Below are positions 26,549 to 34,691 of a stretch of 64,000 nt of DNA, piece after piece; the stretch's first letter is position 1; the number at the start of each line of letters is the position of its first letter. Below the pieces are notes generated by a model. That model did not search any database and was not told the origin of the DNA. It saw only the letters and a list, made by a program, of their open reading frames with translations. Made by a program: the position numbers and the translations under genes. This DNA is from Mesobacterium_A hydrothermale (GTDB lineage: Bacteria; Pseudomonadota; Alphaproteobacteria; Rhodobacterales; Rhodobacteraceae), in assembly GCF_035818635.1 (NCBI RefSeq), contig NZ_JAYLLH010000001.1:217583-281582 (forward strand). The letters are read 5' to 3'.

Positions 26549-26689
26549 TCAGGCGCTCTTGAGTTCAAGCGGCTTGGCAACGCGCTTTTCGATCATGGCG
26601 GCCCGACGGGCACCGCGTTCCCACGGCATTGCTACGTCAGTGGTCTTCGAGGTCTTGACGATCGACTTAACGAAACGACGGGTTTTCAT
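26549..26689 (-). CDS. very short basic protein, 46 residues
   Basis: ATG 26689 to TGA 26549-26551 encodes 46 residues. The N-terminal half follows MKT-x-RF-x-KSI-x-KTSK-x3-V-x2-PW, shared with the 38-residue protein at 26081-26197; the C-terminal half continues ERGARRAAMIEKRVAKPLE. Net charge is strongly positive. A strong aaggag site lies 6 bases before the ATG. The two genes are tandem, same strand and separated by 351 bases, so they probably have their own promoters. The family is not one I can name. Confidence 0.75.
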   Translation of the reverse strand: MKTRRFVKSIVKTSKTTDVAMPWERGARRAAMIEKRVAKPLELKSA

Positions 26690-26932
26690 GGTCTTGCTCC
26701 TTGGGTTCGGCGCCCGGGCTGTTTACCGCTCGGACAGGATCAATATCGCGTTCCATTGGGGCGGGTCTTGGACCAGTTTTGGTTAATTTTGCGAAGTTTG
26801 TGCCGCAATTCAGACGCAATTGGTTAACGGCTTTAGGTCGTTGTAATTGCTTGTGAAAATGCCGCTTTTGGCCTGCTTTTGGCAGGTTTCAAAAGGGTAA
26901 ATGTGGTCAGGAAATTGGTGAATCGGACAGAT

Positions 26933-27688
26933 TCAGAGCCGGATCGTCGAAATCAGGCGGCCATAGTCGGCCTCTTTCTCGTGAACGGAGCGGCGGTAGG
27001 AGTAGAATCTCTTGGAATCACTGTAGGTGCAGTGACGGGTCCATTCCGAGTCGATTCCCGCCGCGCGCAGGCGGTGCAGACCAAAACCCGGAAGGTCGAA
27101 ATGCAGGCGGTCGCCCGCGCCGCCGGCGAAGAAGCGCGAATAGGTCGGATCCTGTTCCATGAACGTGTCGAAGAATTCCGGCCCGACCTCGTAGTTGCGC
27201 TGGCTGATGCAGGGGCCGATGACGGCAAAGATGTTGTCGCGGTCGGCCCCCAGCGCGATCATCGCGTCCACGGTGTTTTCCAGAACCCCGTCCAGTGCAC
27301 CGCGCCAGCCGGCGTGCGCGGCCCCGATCACCCCTGCCTCGGCATCGGCGAACAGCACCGGCTGGCAATCGGCGGTCAGGATTCCCAGTGCGATGCCGGG
27401 GGTGTTGCTGACCATCGCGTCGGCGCGGGGCTTGTCGGTGCCGAAGGCTTCGGTGACGGTGACCACATCCGGGGAGTGGACCTGATGCACGGTCAGCAGG
27501 CTGTCGAGGGGGACATCCATCGCGCTGGCCACGCGGCCGCGGTTGATCGTCACGATCTCGGCCTGATCGGTGGAGCCTGCGCCGCAGTTCAGACCCGCGA
27601 ACACGCCAGAAGATGCGCCGCCGCGCCGGGTGAAGAACCCGTGACGCAGGGGGGCGAGGCAGTCGGACGTGATGATCTCGAGCGTCAT
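26933..27688 (-). CDS. pgeF: peptidoglycan editing factor PgeF (YfiH, polyphenol oxidase family)
   Basis: A 251-residue YfiH/DUF152-type protein. In E. coli PgeF removes non-canonical amino acids (for example L-Ser) from peptidoglycan precursors; older annotations call it laccase-like. It contains VHQVHSPDV, ILTADCQPVLFAD, GAAHAGWRGALDG (zinc-binding His and Cys) and GPCISQRNYEVG. It overlaps the upstream methyltransferase gene by 4 bases, so the two are translationally coupled. Confidence 0.93.
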   Translation of the reverse strand: MTLEIITSDCLAPLRHGFFTRRGGASSGVFAGLNCGAGSTDQAEIVTINRGRVASAMDVPLDSLLTVHQVHSPDVVTVTEAFGTDKPRADAMVSNTPGIALGILTADCQPVLFADAEAGVIGAAHAGWRGALDGVLENTVDAMIALGADRDNIFAVIGPCISQRNYEVGPEFFDTFMEQDPTYSRFFAGGAGDRLHFDLPGFGLHRLRAAGIDSEWTRHCTYSDSKRFYSYRRSVHEKEADYGRLISTIRL

Positions 27689-28746
27689 GGGTCCAGTCCC
27701 GGTGGCGGTTGCGATCCGTCGGGATAGAGCCCGAGAATCTTGAACAAGGTCCCCATTTCCTTGGGGTGGGTCAACCGGCGATGTGCGGCAATATGCTGAT
27801 CCAGCGTAGCGCCTTGCAGGCCGCGCGCAAGGGCCTGCGCGCGCTGGGTGAGGCCCAGCCGTTCAAGGAAGATGCCCTGCGGTGTCAGGCGGGTGAAACG
27901 GCAGGGAACGGCCTGTGCCAGCGCCTCGAAATCGACATGGGCGGTCAGGTCGCACTGGCCGGGGGCGGCCAGCGGATCGACAGGCTTGTGGGCCTGCACG
28001 GCCTGGAACGTGTCCCCGAGGGAACGCCAGTCGCCATAGTCGATCAGCAGCGCGGCGCCGCCATGCGCCTTGATCCGCGTGCCGATGGTAGCGGCGATGG
28101 CCTGCGCGGGGGCGCAGGTTTCGATCAGGTCGCCGTCTTTCGTGTCTTGCAGGCGGTGCGCCAGGGCGGCGTGCGGGACCGGGGCGGTTTCGCCGAAACT
28201 GAGTGCGCCGCCTGACAGGCCGATCACCCGTTCGGCCCAGCCGTCGCCGCGCCGGATGAACTGGCGGATCGGCAGGGCGTCGAAAAATTCGTTGGCCACC
28301 AGGAACAGCGGGGCGTCGGGCAGGGCGTCGACGCTGTCTGCCCAGGTGACGGGAGAGGTCTTCAGCGTCTCGCGCTGGGTGGCGCGCAGGGCGGGGCTGG
28401 CTTCGACCAGAACGATCCGGGCGGCGGCGTGAAAGCCGGGGACACGGGCGGTTGCGCGCAGGATATCGGCCATCAGCGTGCCGCGCCCGGGGCCGGGTTC
28501 GGCCAGGACGAAGGGCGTGGGCGCGCCCTGGTCCAGCCAAGCTTGCGCCAGCGACAGGCCGATCAGTTCGCCGAACATCTGGCTGATCTCTGGCGCGGTG
28601 ACGAAATCCCCGGCAGCGCCGAAGGGCTGCGCCGTGGTGTAGTAGCCGTGTTCGGGGTGCAGCAGGCAGGTTGCCATGTATTGCGCCACGGTCAGCGGGC
28701 CGCTGGCGGCGATCTGTGCCCTGAGGATCGGCGCAAGCGCGGTCAT
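27685..28746 (-). CDS. MidA/NDUFAF7-type SAM-dependent methyltransferase
   Basis: A 353-residue protein of the MidA (NDUFAF7) family, whose mitochondrial member methylates a complex I subunit. Conserved segments include YYTTAQPFGAAGDFVTAPEIS near the N terminus, EPGPGRGTLMAD (SAM-binding), VANEFFDALPIRQF and LLIDYGD. The open frame runs on upstream inside lgt, but ATG 28746 (MTALAPILRA) is the family start. It overlaps lgt by 4 bases and pgeF by 4 bases. The bacterial role is not settled. Confidence 0.93.
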   Translation of the reverse strand: MTALAPILRAQIAASGPLTVAQYMATCLLHPEHGYYTTAQPFGAAGDFVTAPEISQMFGELIGLSLAQAWLDQGAPTPFVLAEPGPGRGTLMADILRATARVPGFHAAARIVLVEASPALRATQRETLKTSPVTWADSVDALPDAPLFLVANEFFDALPIRQFIRRGDGWAERVIGLSGGALSFGETAPVPHAALAHRLQDTKDGDLIETCAPAQAIAATIGTRIKAHGGAALLIDYGDWRSLGDTFQAVQAHKPVDPLAAPGQCDLTAHVDFEALAQAVPCRFTRLTPQGIFLERLGLTQRAQALARGLQGATLDQHIAAHRRLTHPKEMGTLFKILGLYPDGSQPPPGLDP

Positions 28747-29633
28747 GGGCGGGCTGCGCGGCTGCGCCAGATGGCATAGGCGCCGATCACGACCATCGGC
28801 AGGGACAGCAGTTGGCCCATGGTAAGGCCATAGCCGTTCAGGTGCAGCGCCAGTCCCAGCGGGTTGCCCGGAGAAATGAACTGTGCATCCGGCTGGCGAA
28901 CGAATTCGACAAGAAAACGCGACAGGCCATAGCCCGCGAAGAACGTGCCGAAGACAAGGCCCGGGCGTTTCAGCGCGCCGCGGCGATAGGCCAGCCAGAC
29001 CAGCACGACGGTCAGCAGCGCGCCTTCCAGCAGCGCTTCGTACAGTTGCGACGGGTGGCGGGCGCAGAGTTCGCCCAGCGGCTGGCCACAGTCTTGTGCG
29101 GCCGCGCCCGGGAAGATCACGGCCCAGGGCACATCGGTGGGGCGGCCCCAAAGCTCGGCGTTGATGAAATTGGCGATGCGCACAAGAAACAGCGCTGGCG
29201 GGGTGCCAAGCGCCATCATGTCGGCGGTGGACCACAGCGGCAGGGCCTGGCGGCGACAGTAGATGAAGACCGCCAGAATCACCCCGGTCAGCCCGCCGTG
29301 GAAGGCCATCCCGCCTTCCCACAAGTGCAGGATTTGGCCGGGGTTTTGCAGGTAGTAGCCAGGCTGGTAGATCAGCACGTAACCCAGCCGCCCGCCGAGG
29401 ATGATGCCGATGACGATCCATGTCAGCAGGTCTTCCAGCTGTGCGGGCGTCATCGCGGGCCTGTCTTGCGGCCAGAGCGCAGGGCGGCGCAGCGCGTGCG
29501 TCGCCAGTTTCCAGCCGATCACGATGCCGACGATATAGGACAGCGCGTACCAGCGCAGGGCGAACTCCATCCCGAACAGCGTGATCGAGAAGATTTCGGG
29601 CGAAATGTTCGGAAAGGGAATACCGGCCTGCAT
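28743..29633 (-). CDS. lgt: prolipoprotein diacylglyceryl transferase
   Basis: A 296-residue integral inner-membrane enzyme with about seven helices. It attaches diacylglycerol from phosphatidylglycerol to the lipobox cysteine of prolipoproteins, the first step of lipoprotein maturation. Visible family motifs are GGRLGYVLIYQPGYY, WEGGMAFHGGLTG and RIANFINAELWGRPT, all near the active site. It heads the lgt-methyltransferase-pgeF overlapping operon and is divergent from the UbiK gene. Confidence 0.97.
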   Translation of the reverse strand: MQAGIPFPNISPEIFSITLFGMEFALRWYALSYIVGIVIGWKLATHALRRPALWPQDRPAMTPAQLEDLLTWIVIGIILGGRLGYVLIYQPGYYLQNPGQILHLWEGGMAFHGGLTGVILAVFIYCRRQALPLWSTADMMALGTPPALFLVRIANFINAELWGRPTDVPWAVIFPGAAAQDCGQPLGELCARHPSQLYEALLEGALLTVVLVWLAYRRGALKRPGLVFGTFFAGYGLSRFLVEFVRQPDAQFISPGNPLGLALHLNGYGLTMGQLLSLPMVVIGAYAIWRSRAARP

Positions 29634-29729
29634 GTGCGTCTCTGTGCCTCTGACAATCGGGGGAAGTCAACCTTGAGCCTCGGGGCGATGAGGCCCATAT
29701 AGGGATCAAATGCAACGGCGGAGTAAGCG

Positions 29730-29975
29730 ATGCAGACGCGGAACAAGGTGCTCGACGATATTTCCCAGCTTTTTACCAACGCCATGGGCGTGGCGCAGGG
29801 CGCGCGGGAAGAGGCCGAGACGGCGGTGAAGTCGATGATGGACCGCTGGCTGGCGGATCGCGATTTCGTGACGCGCGAGGAATTCGATGCCGTGCGTGCC
29901 ATGGCCCAGAAGGCCCGCGAAGAGAACGAGGCTCTGAAAGCGCGTCTGGATGCCTTGGAGTCCGCGAAAAAGTAA
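29730..29975 (+). CDS. UbiK (YqiC) family accessory factor
   Basis: An 81-residue protein with a predicted coiled coil at the C terminus (AMAQKAREENEALKARLDALE). It resembles the BMFP/UbiK family; in E. coli UbiK helps ubiquinone biosynthesis under aerobic conditions by binding UbiJ. The N-terminal part has a conserved-looking ISQLFTNAMG. It is divergent from lgt, with 96 bases between starts. Confidence 0.87.
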   Translation: MQTRNKVLDDISQLFTNAMGVAQGAREEAETAVKSMMDRWLADRDFVTREEFDAVRAMAQKAREENEALKARLDALESAKK

Positions 29976-30064
29976 TCCGGGCATTTGCTGAAAATTTTCT
30001 GCTTAAGCCCGGTTTAACCTGCCTTCTGTCATGACGGTTCTGTCGAGATTGAGGGGCAAGGATC

Positions 30065-30892
30065 ATGACGGGATTGGGCAATGGCCCCCTTGGGCCACAA
30101 AGCGCGCTGGCGCAGGCGGTTGCGGTGCGCGACCGTGGCACCATGGCCATGGTGAAGGCGGCGGTGCAGCATCGGAACGTACTGTTGGCCTATCAGCCGA
30201 TCGTTCAGGCAGGGCGGCCCGACAAGATTGCCTATTACGAGGGGCTGATCCGGGTGCTGGATGAAACCGGGCGGATCATCCCGGCCAAGGATTTCATCGA
30301 CGCGGTCGAGGAATCGGAAACCGGGCGGATGCTGGATTGCATCGCGCTGGAAAAGGGGTTGGTGGCGCTGTCGCGGGTGCCCGACCTGCGGCTGGCGATT
30401 AACATGTCGGCCCGGTCGATCGGCTATCGCCGCTGGATGCGGCTGTTGACCCGGGCGCTGGACCGCAATCCGACGATCGGCGAACGGCTGATTCTTGAGA
30501 TTACGGAAACCAGCGCGATGCTGGTGCCGGAACTGGTGGTCAGCTTCATGGCCGGGTTGCGCGACCGTGGGATCGCCTTTGCGATTGACGATTTCGGGGC
30601 GGGGTATACCGCGTTCCGGTATTTCCGTGATTTCCAGTTCGACATCCTGAAAATCGATGGCCAGTTCATCCAGGGAATCGCCCGTGACCCGGACAACCAG
30701 GTGCTGACCCGCGCCATGGTGGCGATTGCCCAGCAATTCGATATGTTTTCCGTCGCTGAAAAGGTCGAACGCGACGAAGACGCGCGCTTTCTGACCCAGA
30801 TCGGGGTGGATTGCCTGCAAGGATTCTATTTCGGTGCTCCGACGGTCCGACCGCCGTGGGAAGATCAGCCGCGAAATAAAATTTCCGCCTGA
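30065..30892 (+). CDS. EAL-domain cyclic di-GMP phosphodiesterase
   Basis: A 275-residue stand-alone EAL domain (from about residue 38), with no sensor or GGDEF domain visible. It would hydrolyse cyclic di-GMP to pGpG and so lower this motility and biofilm signal. Catalytic landmarks are present: EGLIR (variant of EAL), NMSARS, EITET, DDFGAG, KIDGQF, EKVE and QGFYFG, so the enzyme is probably active. The first ATG of a weak leader at 30065 is used. Activity should be confirmed because the first motif is EGL, not EAL. Confidence 0.9.
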   Translation: MTGLGNGPLGPQSALAQAVAVRDRGTMAMVKAAVQHRNVLLAYQPIVQAGRPDKIAYYEGLIRVLDETGRIIPAKDFIDAVEESETGRMLDCIALEKGLVALSRVPDLRLAINMSARSIGYRRWMRLLTRALDRNPTIGERLILEITETSAMLVPELVVSFMAGLRDRGIAFAIDDFGAGYTAFRYFRDFQFDILKIDGQFIQGIARDPDNQVLTRAMVAIAQQFDMFSVAEKVERDEDARFLTQIGVDCLQGFYFGAPTVRPPWEDQPRNKISA

Positions 30893-31016
30893 GACAAAGT
30901 TTCCTGTATGCTGTCGTACACTGATCGGGTACTGCCCCTGCGTAAACCGGGGTTGTTTCTGCGGCGCAGCAGAGTCATGGTCCCGGCGTCACATGACTGG
31001 TGGAGGACACATCAAT

Positions 31017-32192
31017 ATGACCAATGTCGTGATCGCATCTGCTGCCCGGACCGGTGTCGGCAGTTTCCTGGGAACATTCGCCAACACCCCGGCCCACGAA
31101 CTGGGTGCCGCCGTGCTCGAGGCTCTGGTGGCCCGCGCGGGTGTGGAAAAGGGCGAAGTTTCGGAAACCATCCTGGGCCAGGTGCTGACCGCCGGTCAGG
31201 GCCAGAACCCGGCGCGTCAGGCGCATATCCATGCCGGCCTGCCGCTTGAATCCGCGGCCTGGGGCATCAACCAGGTCTGCGGCTCGGGCCTGCGCGCGGT
31301 GGCGCTGGCAGCCCAGCACATCCAGCTTGGGGACGCGGACATCGTTTGCGCCGGTGGCCAGGAAAACATGTCGATGTCGCCGCATTGCGCAACGCTGCGC
31401 CAAGGCCAGAAGATGGGCGACATGAGCTATATCGACACGATGATCCGTGACGGTCTTTGGGATGCCTTCAACGGCTATCACATGGGGCAGACCGCGGAAA
31501 ACGTGGCCGAGCAGTGGCAGATTTCCCGCGACGTGCAGGATGAATTCGCCGTTGCCAGCCAGAACAAGGCCGAGGCCGCCCAGAAGGCCGGCAAGTTCGC
31601 GGACGAGATCATCCCCTTCACCATCAAGACCCGTAAGGGCGATGTGGTGATGGACAAGGACGAATACATCCGCCACGGCGCCACCATCGAAGCGATGCAG
31701 AAATTGCGTCCGGCCTTTACCAAGGACGGTTCGGTCACCGCGGCGAACGCCTCGGGTCTGAACGACGGCGCGGCCGGAGCCCTGCTGATGACCGCCGACA
31801 ACGCCGAAAAGCGCGGGATCGAGCCGCTTGCGCGGATCGTGTCCTATGCCACTGCGGGTCTGGACCCGAAAATCATGGGCGTCGGCCCGATCTATGCATC
31901 GCGCAAGGCGCTGGAAAAGGCGGGCTGGTCGCCCGAGGACCTGGACCTGGTCGAAGCCAACGAAGCTTTTGCCGCACAGGCCTGTGCCGTGAACAAGGAC
32001 ATGGGCTGGGATCCCGCAATCGTGAACGTGAACGGCGGCGCCATCGCCATCGGTCACCCGATCGGCGCATCGGGCGCGCGGATCCTGAACACGCTGCTGT
32101 TTGAAATGCAGCGCCGGGGCGCGAAAAAGGGTTTGGCGACCCTGTGCATCGGCGGCGGCATGGGCGTGGCCATGTGCCTGGAGCGCCCGTAA
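31017..32192 (+). CDS. phaA: acetyl-CoA acetyltransferase
   Basis: A 391-residue thiolase that condenses two acetyl-CoA to acetoacetyl-CoA. The nucleophile Cys lies in NQVCGSGLRAVA near residue 88, and the C-terminal GHPIGASGARI and CIGGGMGVA carry the other catalytic His and Cys. With the reductase downstream it supplies 3-hydroxybutyryl-CoA for polyhydroxybutyrate. ATG 31017 with a ggagg site is chosen over the longer frame. The polymerase phaC is not in the window. Confidence 0.96.
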   Translation: MTNVVIASAARTGVGSFLGTFANTPAHELGAAVLEALVARAGVEKGEVSETILGQVLTAGQGQNPARQAHIHAGLPLESAAWGINQVCGSGLRAVALAAQHIQLGDADIVCAGGQENMSMSPHCATLRQGQKMGDMSYIDTMIRDGLWDAFNGYHMGQTAENVAEQWQISRDVQDEFAVASQNKAEAAQKAGKFADEIIPFTIKTRKGDVVMDKDEYIRHGATIEAMQKLRPAFTKDGSVTAANASGLNDGAAGALLMTADNAEKRGIEPLARIVSYATAGLDPKIMGVGPIYASRKALEKAGWSPEDLDLVEANEAFAAQACAVNKDMGWDPAIVNVNGGAIAIGHPIGASGARILNTLLFEMQRRGAKKGLATLCIGGGMGVAMCLERP

Positions 32193-32211
32193 CGGACGGC
32201 TGAACGGAAAT

Positions 32212-32232
32212 GGGCGCTTCGGCGCCCTTTTT
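32212..32232 (+). terminator. terminator between phaA and phaB
   Basis: A 6-bp GC stem (gggcgc / gcgccc) around ttcg, followed by five T. It lies 20 bases after the phaA stop and probably ends or attenuates transcription from the phaA promoter, so phaB may be separately expressed. Confidence 0.75.
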
Positions 32233-32239
32233 CATACAA

Positions 32240-32322
32240 TGCGACGTGAGGAATGCCGCGTCGCAGCAAAATATTCACGCAACATTGTTGCGCATCGGGA
32301 TGAACTTGGGTAACGACGTTAC
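32240..32322. promoter_or_regulatory. three inverted repeats in the phaB leader
   Basis: Three dyads lie between the terminator and phaB: tgcgacg (32240-32246) with cgtcgca (32259-32265); cgcaaca-t-tgttgcg (32278-32292); and gtaacg-a-cgttac (32310-32322). They could be operator sites for a PHB regulator such as PhaR or another repressor, overlapping the phaB promoter. None matches a binding site I can name with confidence. Confidence 0.5.
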
Positions 32323-32351
32323 CAAGGAATGCCAAAGGTTGGAGGAACATC

Positions 32352-33074
32352 ATGGCACGAGTTGCACTTGTCACCGGGGGAAGCCGGGGGATCGGGGAGG
32401 CGATTTCCAAGCGGTTGAAAGCAGACGGCTTTGAGGTTGCCGCGACCTATGCCGGCAACGACGAGAAGGCCGCGGCCTTCACCGCCGAAACCGGGATCAA
32501 GACCTACAAATGGAACGTGGCCGATTACGAGTCGTCCAAGGCGGGCATCGCGCAGGTCGAAGCCGACCTGGGCCCCGTTGACGTGGTCGTGGCCAACGCG
32601 GGTATCACCCGCGACGCGATGTTCCATCGCATGACCCCAGACCAGTGGAACGAAGTGATCGCCACCAACCTGACCGGCGTGTTCAACACCGTGCACCCGG
32701 TCTGGAACGGAATGCGCGACCGCAAGTTCGGCCGGGTGATCGTGATTTCCTCGATCAACGGGCAAAAAGGCCAGGCGGGGCAGGTGAACTATGCCGCGAC
32801 CAAGGCGGGCGACCTGGGCATCGTGAAATCGCTGGCGCAGGAAGGCGCGCGCTTTGGCATCACCGCCAACGCAATCTGCCCGGGCTATATCGCAACCGAA
32901 ATGGTGATGGCGATCGACGAATCCGTGCGGGAAAAGATCATCAAGGGCATCCCGGCGGGTCGCCTGGGCGAGCCCGAGGAAATCGCGCGTTGCGTGGCGT
33001 TCCTGGCTGCCGACGATGCCGGCTTTATCAACGGTTCGACGATTTCGGCCAACGGGGCGCAGTTCTTCGTCTGA
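32352..33074 (+). CDS. phaB: acetoacetyl-CoA reductase
   Basis: A 240-residue short-chain dehydrogenase that reduces acetoacetyl-CoA to (R)-3-hydroxybutyryl-CoA with NADPH for polyhydroxybutyrate. It has VTGGSRGIGEAISKRL (cofactor loop), ANAGITRDAMFHRM, the catalytic SSINGQKGQAGQVNYAATKAG (Ser, Tyr, Lys) and GYIATEMV. It follows phaA in the standard order. A ggagg site is 8 bases before ATG 32352. Confidence 0.96.
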   Translation: MARVALVTGGSRGIGEAISKRLKADGFEVAATYAGNDEKAAAFTAETGIKTYKWNVADYESSKAGIAQVEADLGPVDVVVANAGITRDAMFHRMTPDQWNEVIATNLTGVFNTVHPVWNGMRDRKFGRVIVISSINGQKGQAGQVNYAATKAGDLGIVKSLAQEGARFGITANAICPGYIATEMVMAIDESVREKIIKGIPAGRLGEPEEIARCVAFLAADDAGFINGSTISANGAQFFV

Positions 33075-33100
33075 TCCCGTTCGGGCTTTGAAAAACAGCA

Positions 33101-33126
33101 AAGGGCCGGTCGTCTGACCGGCCCTT
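33101..33126. terminator. terminator after phaB
   Basis: An 11-bp perfect stem (aagggccggtc / gaccggccctt) around gtct, followed by ttt. It sits between phaB and the convergent 38-residue gene, so it can serve both. Confidence 0.85.
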
Positions 33127-33157
33127 TCTGCATCCCGTAAGAGCGTCGCGCGCAGGC

Positions 33158-33274
33158 TCAGCGGGACTGGGTGCGGAACATCCAGCCGAAAGCGGCGGCG
33201 AAGGCCTTGGCGCGTTCGTGGTGGGCGGCGCGCATTGCGTCGTGGCGGCTGCGGGTGGTGGGGGCTTCGATCAT
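33158..33274 (-). CDS. very short protein, 38 residues, unknown
   Basis: ATG 33274 to TGA 33158-33160 encodes 38 residues rich in Ala, Arg and His (MIEAPTTRSRHDAMRAAHHE, then AKAFAAAFGWMF). An aagga site lies 8 bases upstream. The C-terminal half looks like a short amphipathic helix. It is divergent from the LysR gene with 122 bases between starts, and may be regulated by it. The family is not one I can name; it is unrelated by eye to the pair at 26081-26689. Confidence 0.6.
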   Translation of the reverse strand: MIEAPTTRSRHDAMRAAHHERAKAFAAAFGWMFRTQSR

Positions 33275-33396
33275 GTCAGTATTCCTTATCTGGGTGTGGG
33301 GCGCCTTGGGCGCTGTTGTCTTTCTGATCCCAATATGGGTTGATTTTCACGGCGCGACAAACGAGAGTTTTCTGACATCAGTTAAGGAAAACTTGT

Positions 33397-34338
33397 GTGA
33401 ATGAACGTCTGCCCCCGCTGACCGCCTTGCGCGCGTTCGAGGCCGCTGCGCGGCATTTGTCCTTTGCCAAGGCGGCGGCAGAGCTGCATGTGACCCCCGC
33501 CGCGCTGTCGTTCCAGATCAAGTCGCTGGAGGACCACCTGGGCGCGCCGGTGTTTCGTCGGTTGAACCGCGCGGTGGAACTGACAGAGGTGGGGGCGCAA
33601 CTGGCGCCGGGGGTCTCGGACGGGTTCGACCGGCTGAACGTGGCCTGGCGCGCGGCGCTTCGGTCGCAGCAAGAGGACATGCTGACTGTGACGGCCGGCC
33701 CGGCCTTCACGGCGAAATGGCTGGCACCGCGGCTCTATGATTTCGCACAGGCGCATCCGGGGATCGAACTGCGCGTATCGGCCACGTTGCGGCGCATGAG
33801 CTTTGAGCGGGACGATATCGACGTGGCGATCCGCTTTGGCTATGGCCCCGATGCCGGGCTGTTTTCCGTTCCGCTGATCGACGAGGTGTCGCTGCCGGTT
33901 ATGGTGCCACGCCTGACCGAGGTTTACGGCGATCCGGCGACCTTGCCGCGCGCCCCGCTGATCTATGACGATTCGGTCGATTTCCTGGACCCGCCCGCCG
34001 ATTGGGCGGCCTGGTTCCGGGCGGCGGGTGTGCCCGGCACCCCGCCGGGGGGGACCCATTTCAGCCAGGCCGATCACGCCATCGACGCGGCGCTGGCCGG
34101 GGCGGGGGTGCTGCTGGGGCGCAAATCGTTGCTGGCCAAGGCGCTGGCAGAGGGGCAGTTGGTGGCCCCGTATGACGTGGCGCTCGCGACCGAGGCGCGG
34201 TTCCGGTTTCTTTGTCGCAAGGGGCAGGAAACCCGCCCGGCGATTGCCGCCTTCCGCCGCTGGATCCAGGCGGAGGCCGCGCGCTACGCCCATGTGCTGG
34301 AAGGCAAGCGCATCGTTGTCACCGGACTACCCGCGTGA
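33397..34338 (+). CDS. LysR family regulator (GcvA-like)
   Basis: A 313-residue LysR-type regulator. Residues 5-65 hold the winged helix-turn-helix (PLTALRAFEAAARHLSFAKA, then AALSFQIKSLEDHLG), typical of the GcvA branch, followed by a periplasmic-binding-protein-like effector domain. The start is GTG 33397 with an aagga site 8 bases upstream. It may control the divergent 38-residue gene or itself. The effector is unknown. Confidence 0.92.
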   Translation: MNERLPPLTALRAFEAAARHLSFAKAAAELHVTPAALSFQIKSLEDHLGAPVFRRLNRAVELTEVGAQLAPGVSDGFDRLNVAWRAALRSQQEDMLTVTAGPAFTAKWLAPRLYDFAQAHPGIELRVSATLRRMSFERDDIDVAIRFGYGPDAGLFSVPLIDEVSLPVMVPRLTEVYGDPATLPRAPLIYDDSVDFLDPPADWAAWFRAAGVPGTPPGGTHFSQADHAIDAALAGAGVLLGRKSLLAKALAEGQLVAPYDVALATEARFRFLCRKGQETRPAIAAFRRWIQAEAARYAHVLEGKRIVVTGLPA

Positions 34339-34357
34339 GCGCTGGCAGAAACAAGAA

Positions 34358-34379
34358 GGGCCGGTCAGATGACCGGCCC
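34358..34379. terminator. hairpin after the LysR gene
   Basis: A stem (gggccggtca / tgaccggccc) lies 20 bases past the LysR stop, before the convergent YdcH gene. A real T run is missing on the + strand (gcgtttt follows a few bases later), so it may be a weak terminator. Confidence 0.6.
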
Positions 34380-34423
34380 AGCGTTTTGGGTTGGAAAAGA
34401 GGCGGCGCGCCGTTTTGGCGGCC

Positions 34424-34591
34424 TCAGTTCGCGGACAGTCGCGCGATTTCCTCTTTCAGTCTGAGCTTCTGCTTTTTCAGATCCGCAATATGAAGGTCGT
34501 CCACGCCAGGGGAGCGTTGCGCCATTTCCACTGCCTCTGACAGGGATTGGTGCTTTTTCTTCAGTTCCTGCAAATGTGAACTCAAGCTCAT
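34424..34591 (-). CDS. YdcH family (DUF465) small protein, second copy
   Basis: A 55-residue helical protein with the DUF465 pattern LKKQKLRLKEEIARL at the C terminus, a paralogue of the protein at 17346-17570. ATG 34591 is directly preceded by aggagg, so the 40 extra upstream codons of the open frame are not coding. Function is unknown. It stands alone. Confidence 0.85.
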   Translation of the reverse strand: MSLSSHLQELKKKHQSLSEAVEMAQRSPGVDDLHIADLKKQKLRLKEEIARLSAN

Positions 34592-34691
34592 GGATTCCTC
34601 CTGTTGATGGTGTAGGCCTTCAGGACACCACAGATTTTTCGTTCTGTCACGAAAACTTCGCAATTGTCCGTGGTTTTCGGCTGTTTCGAGC

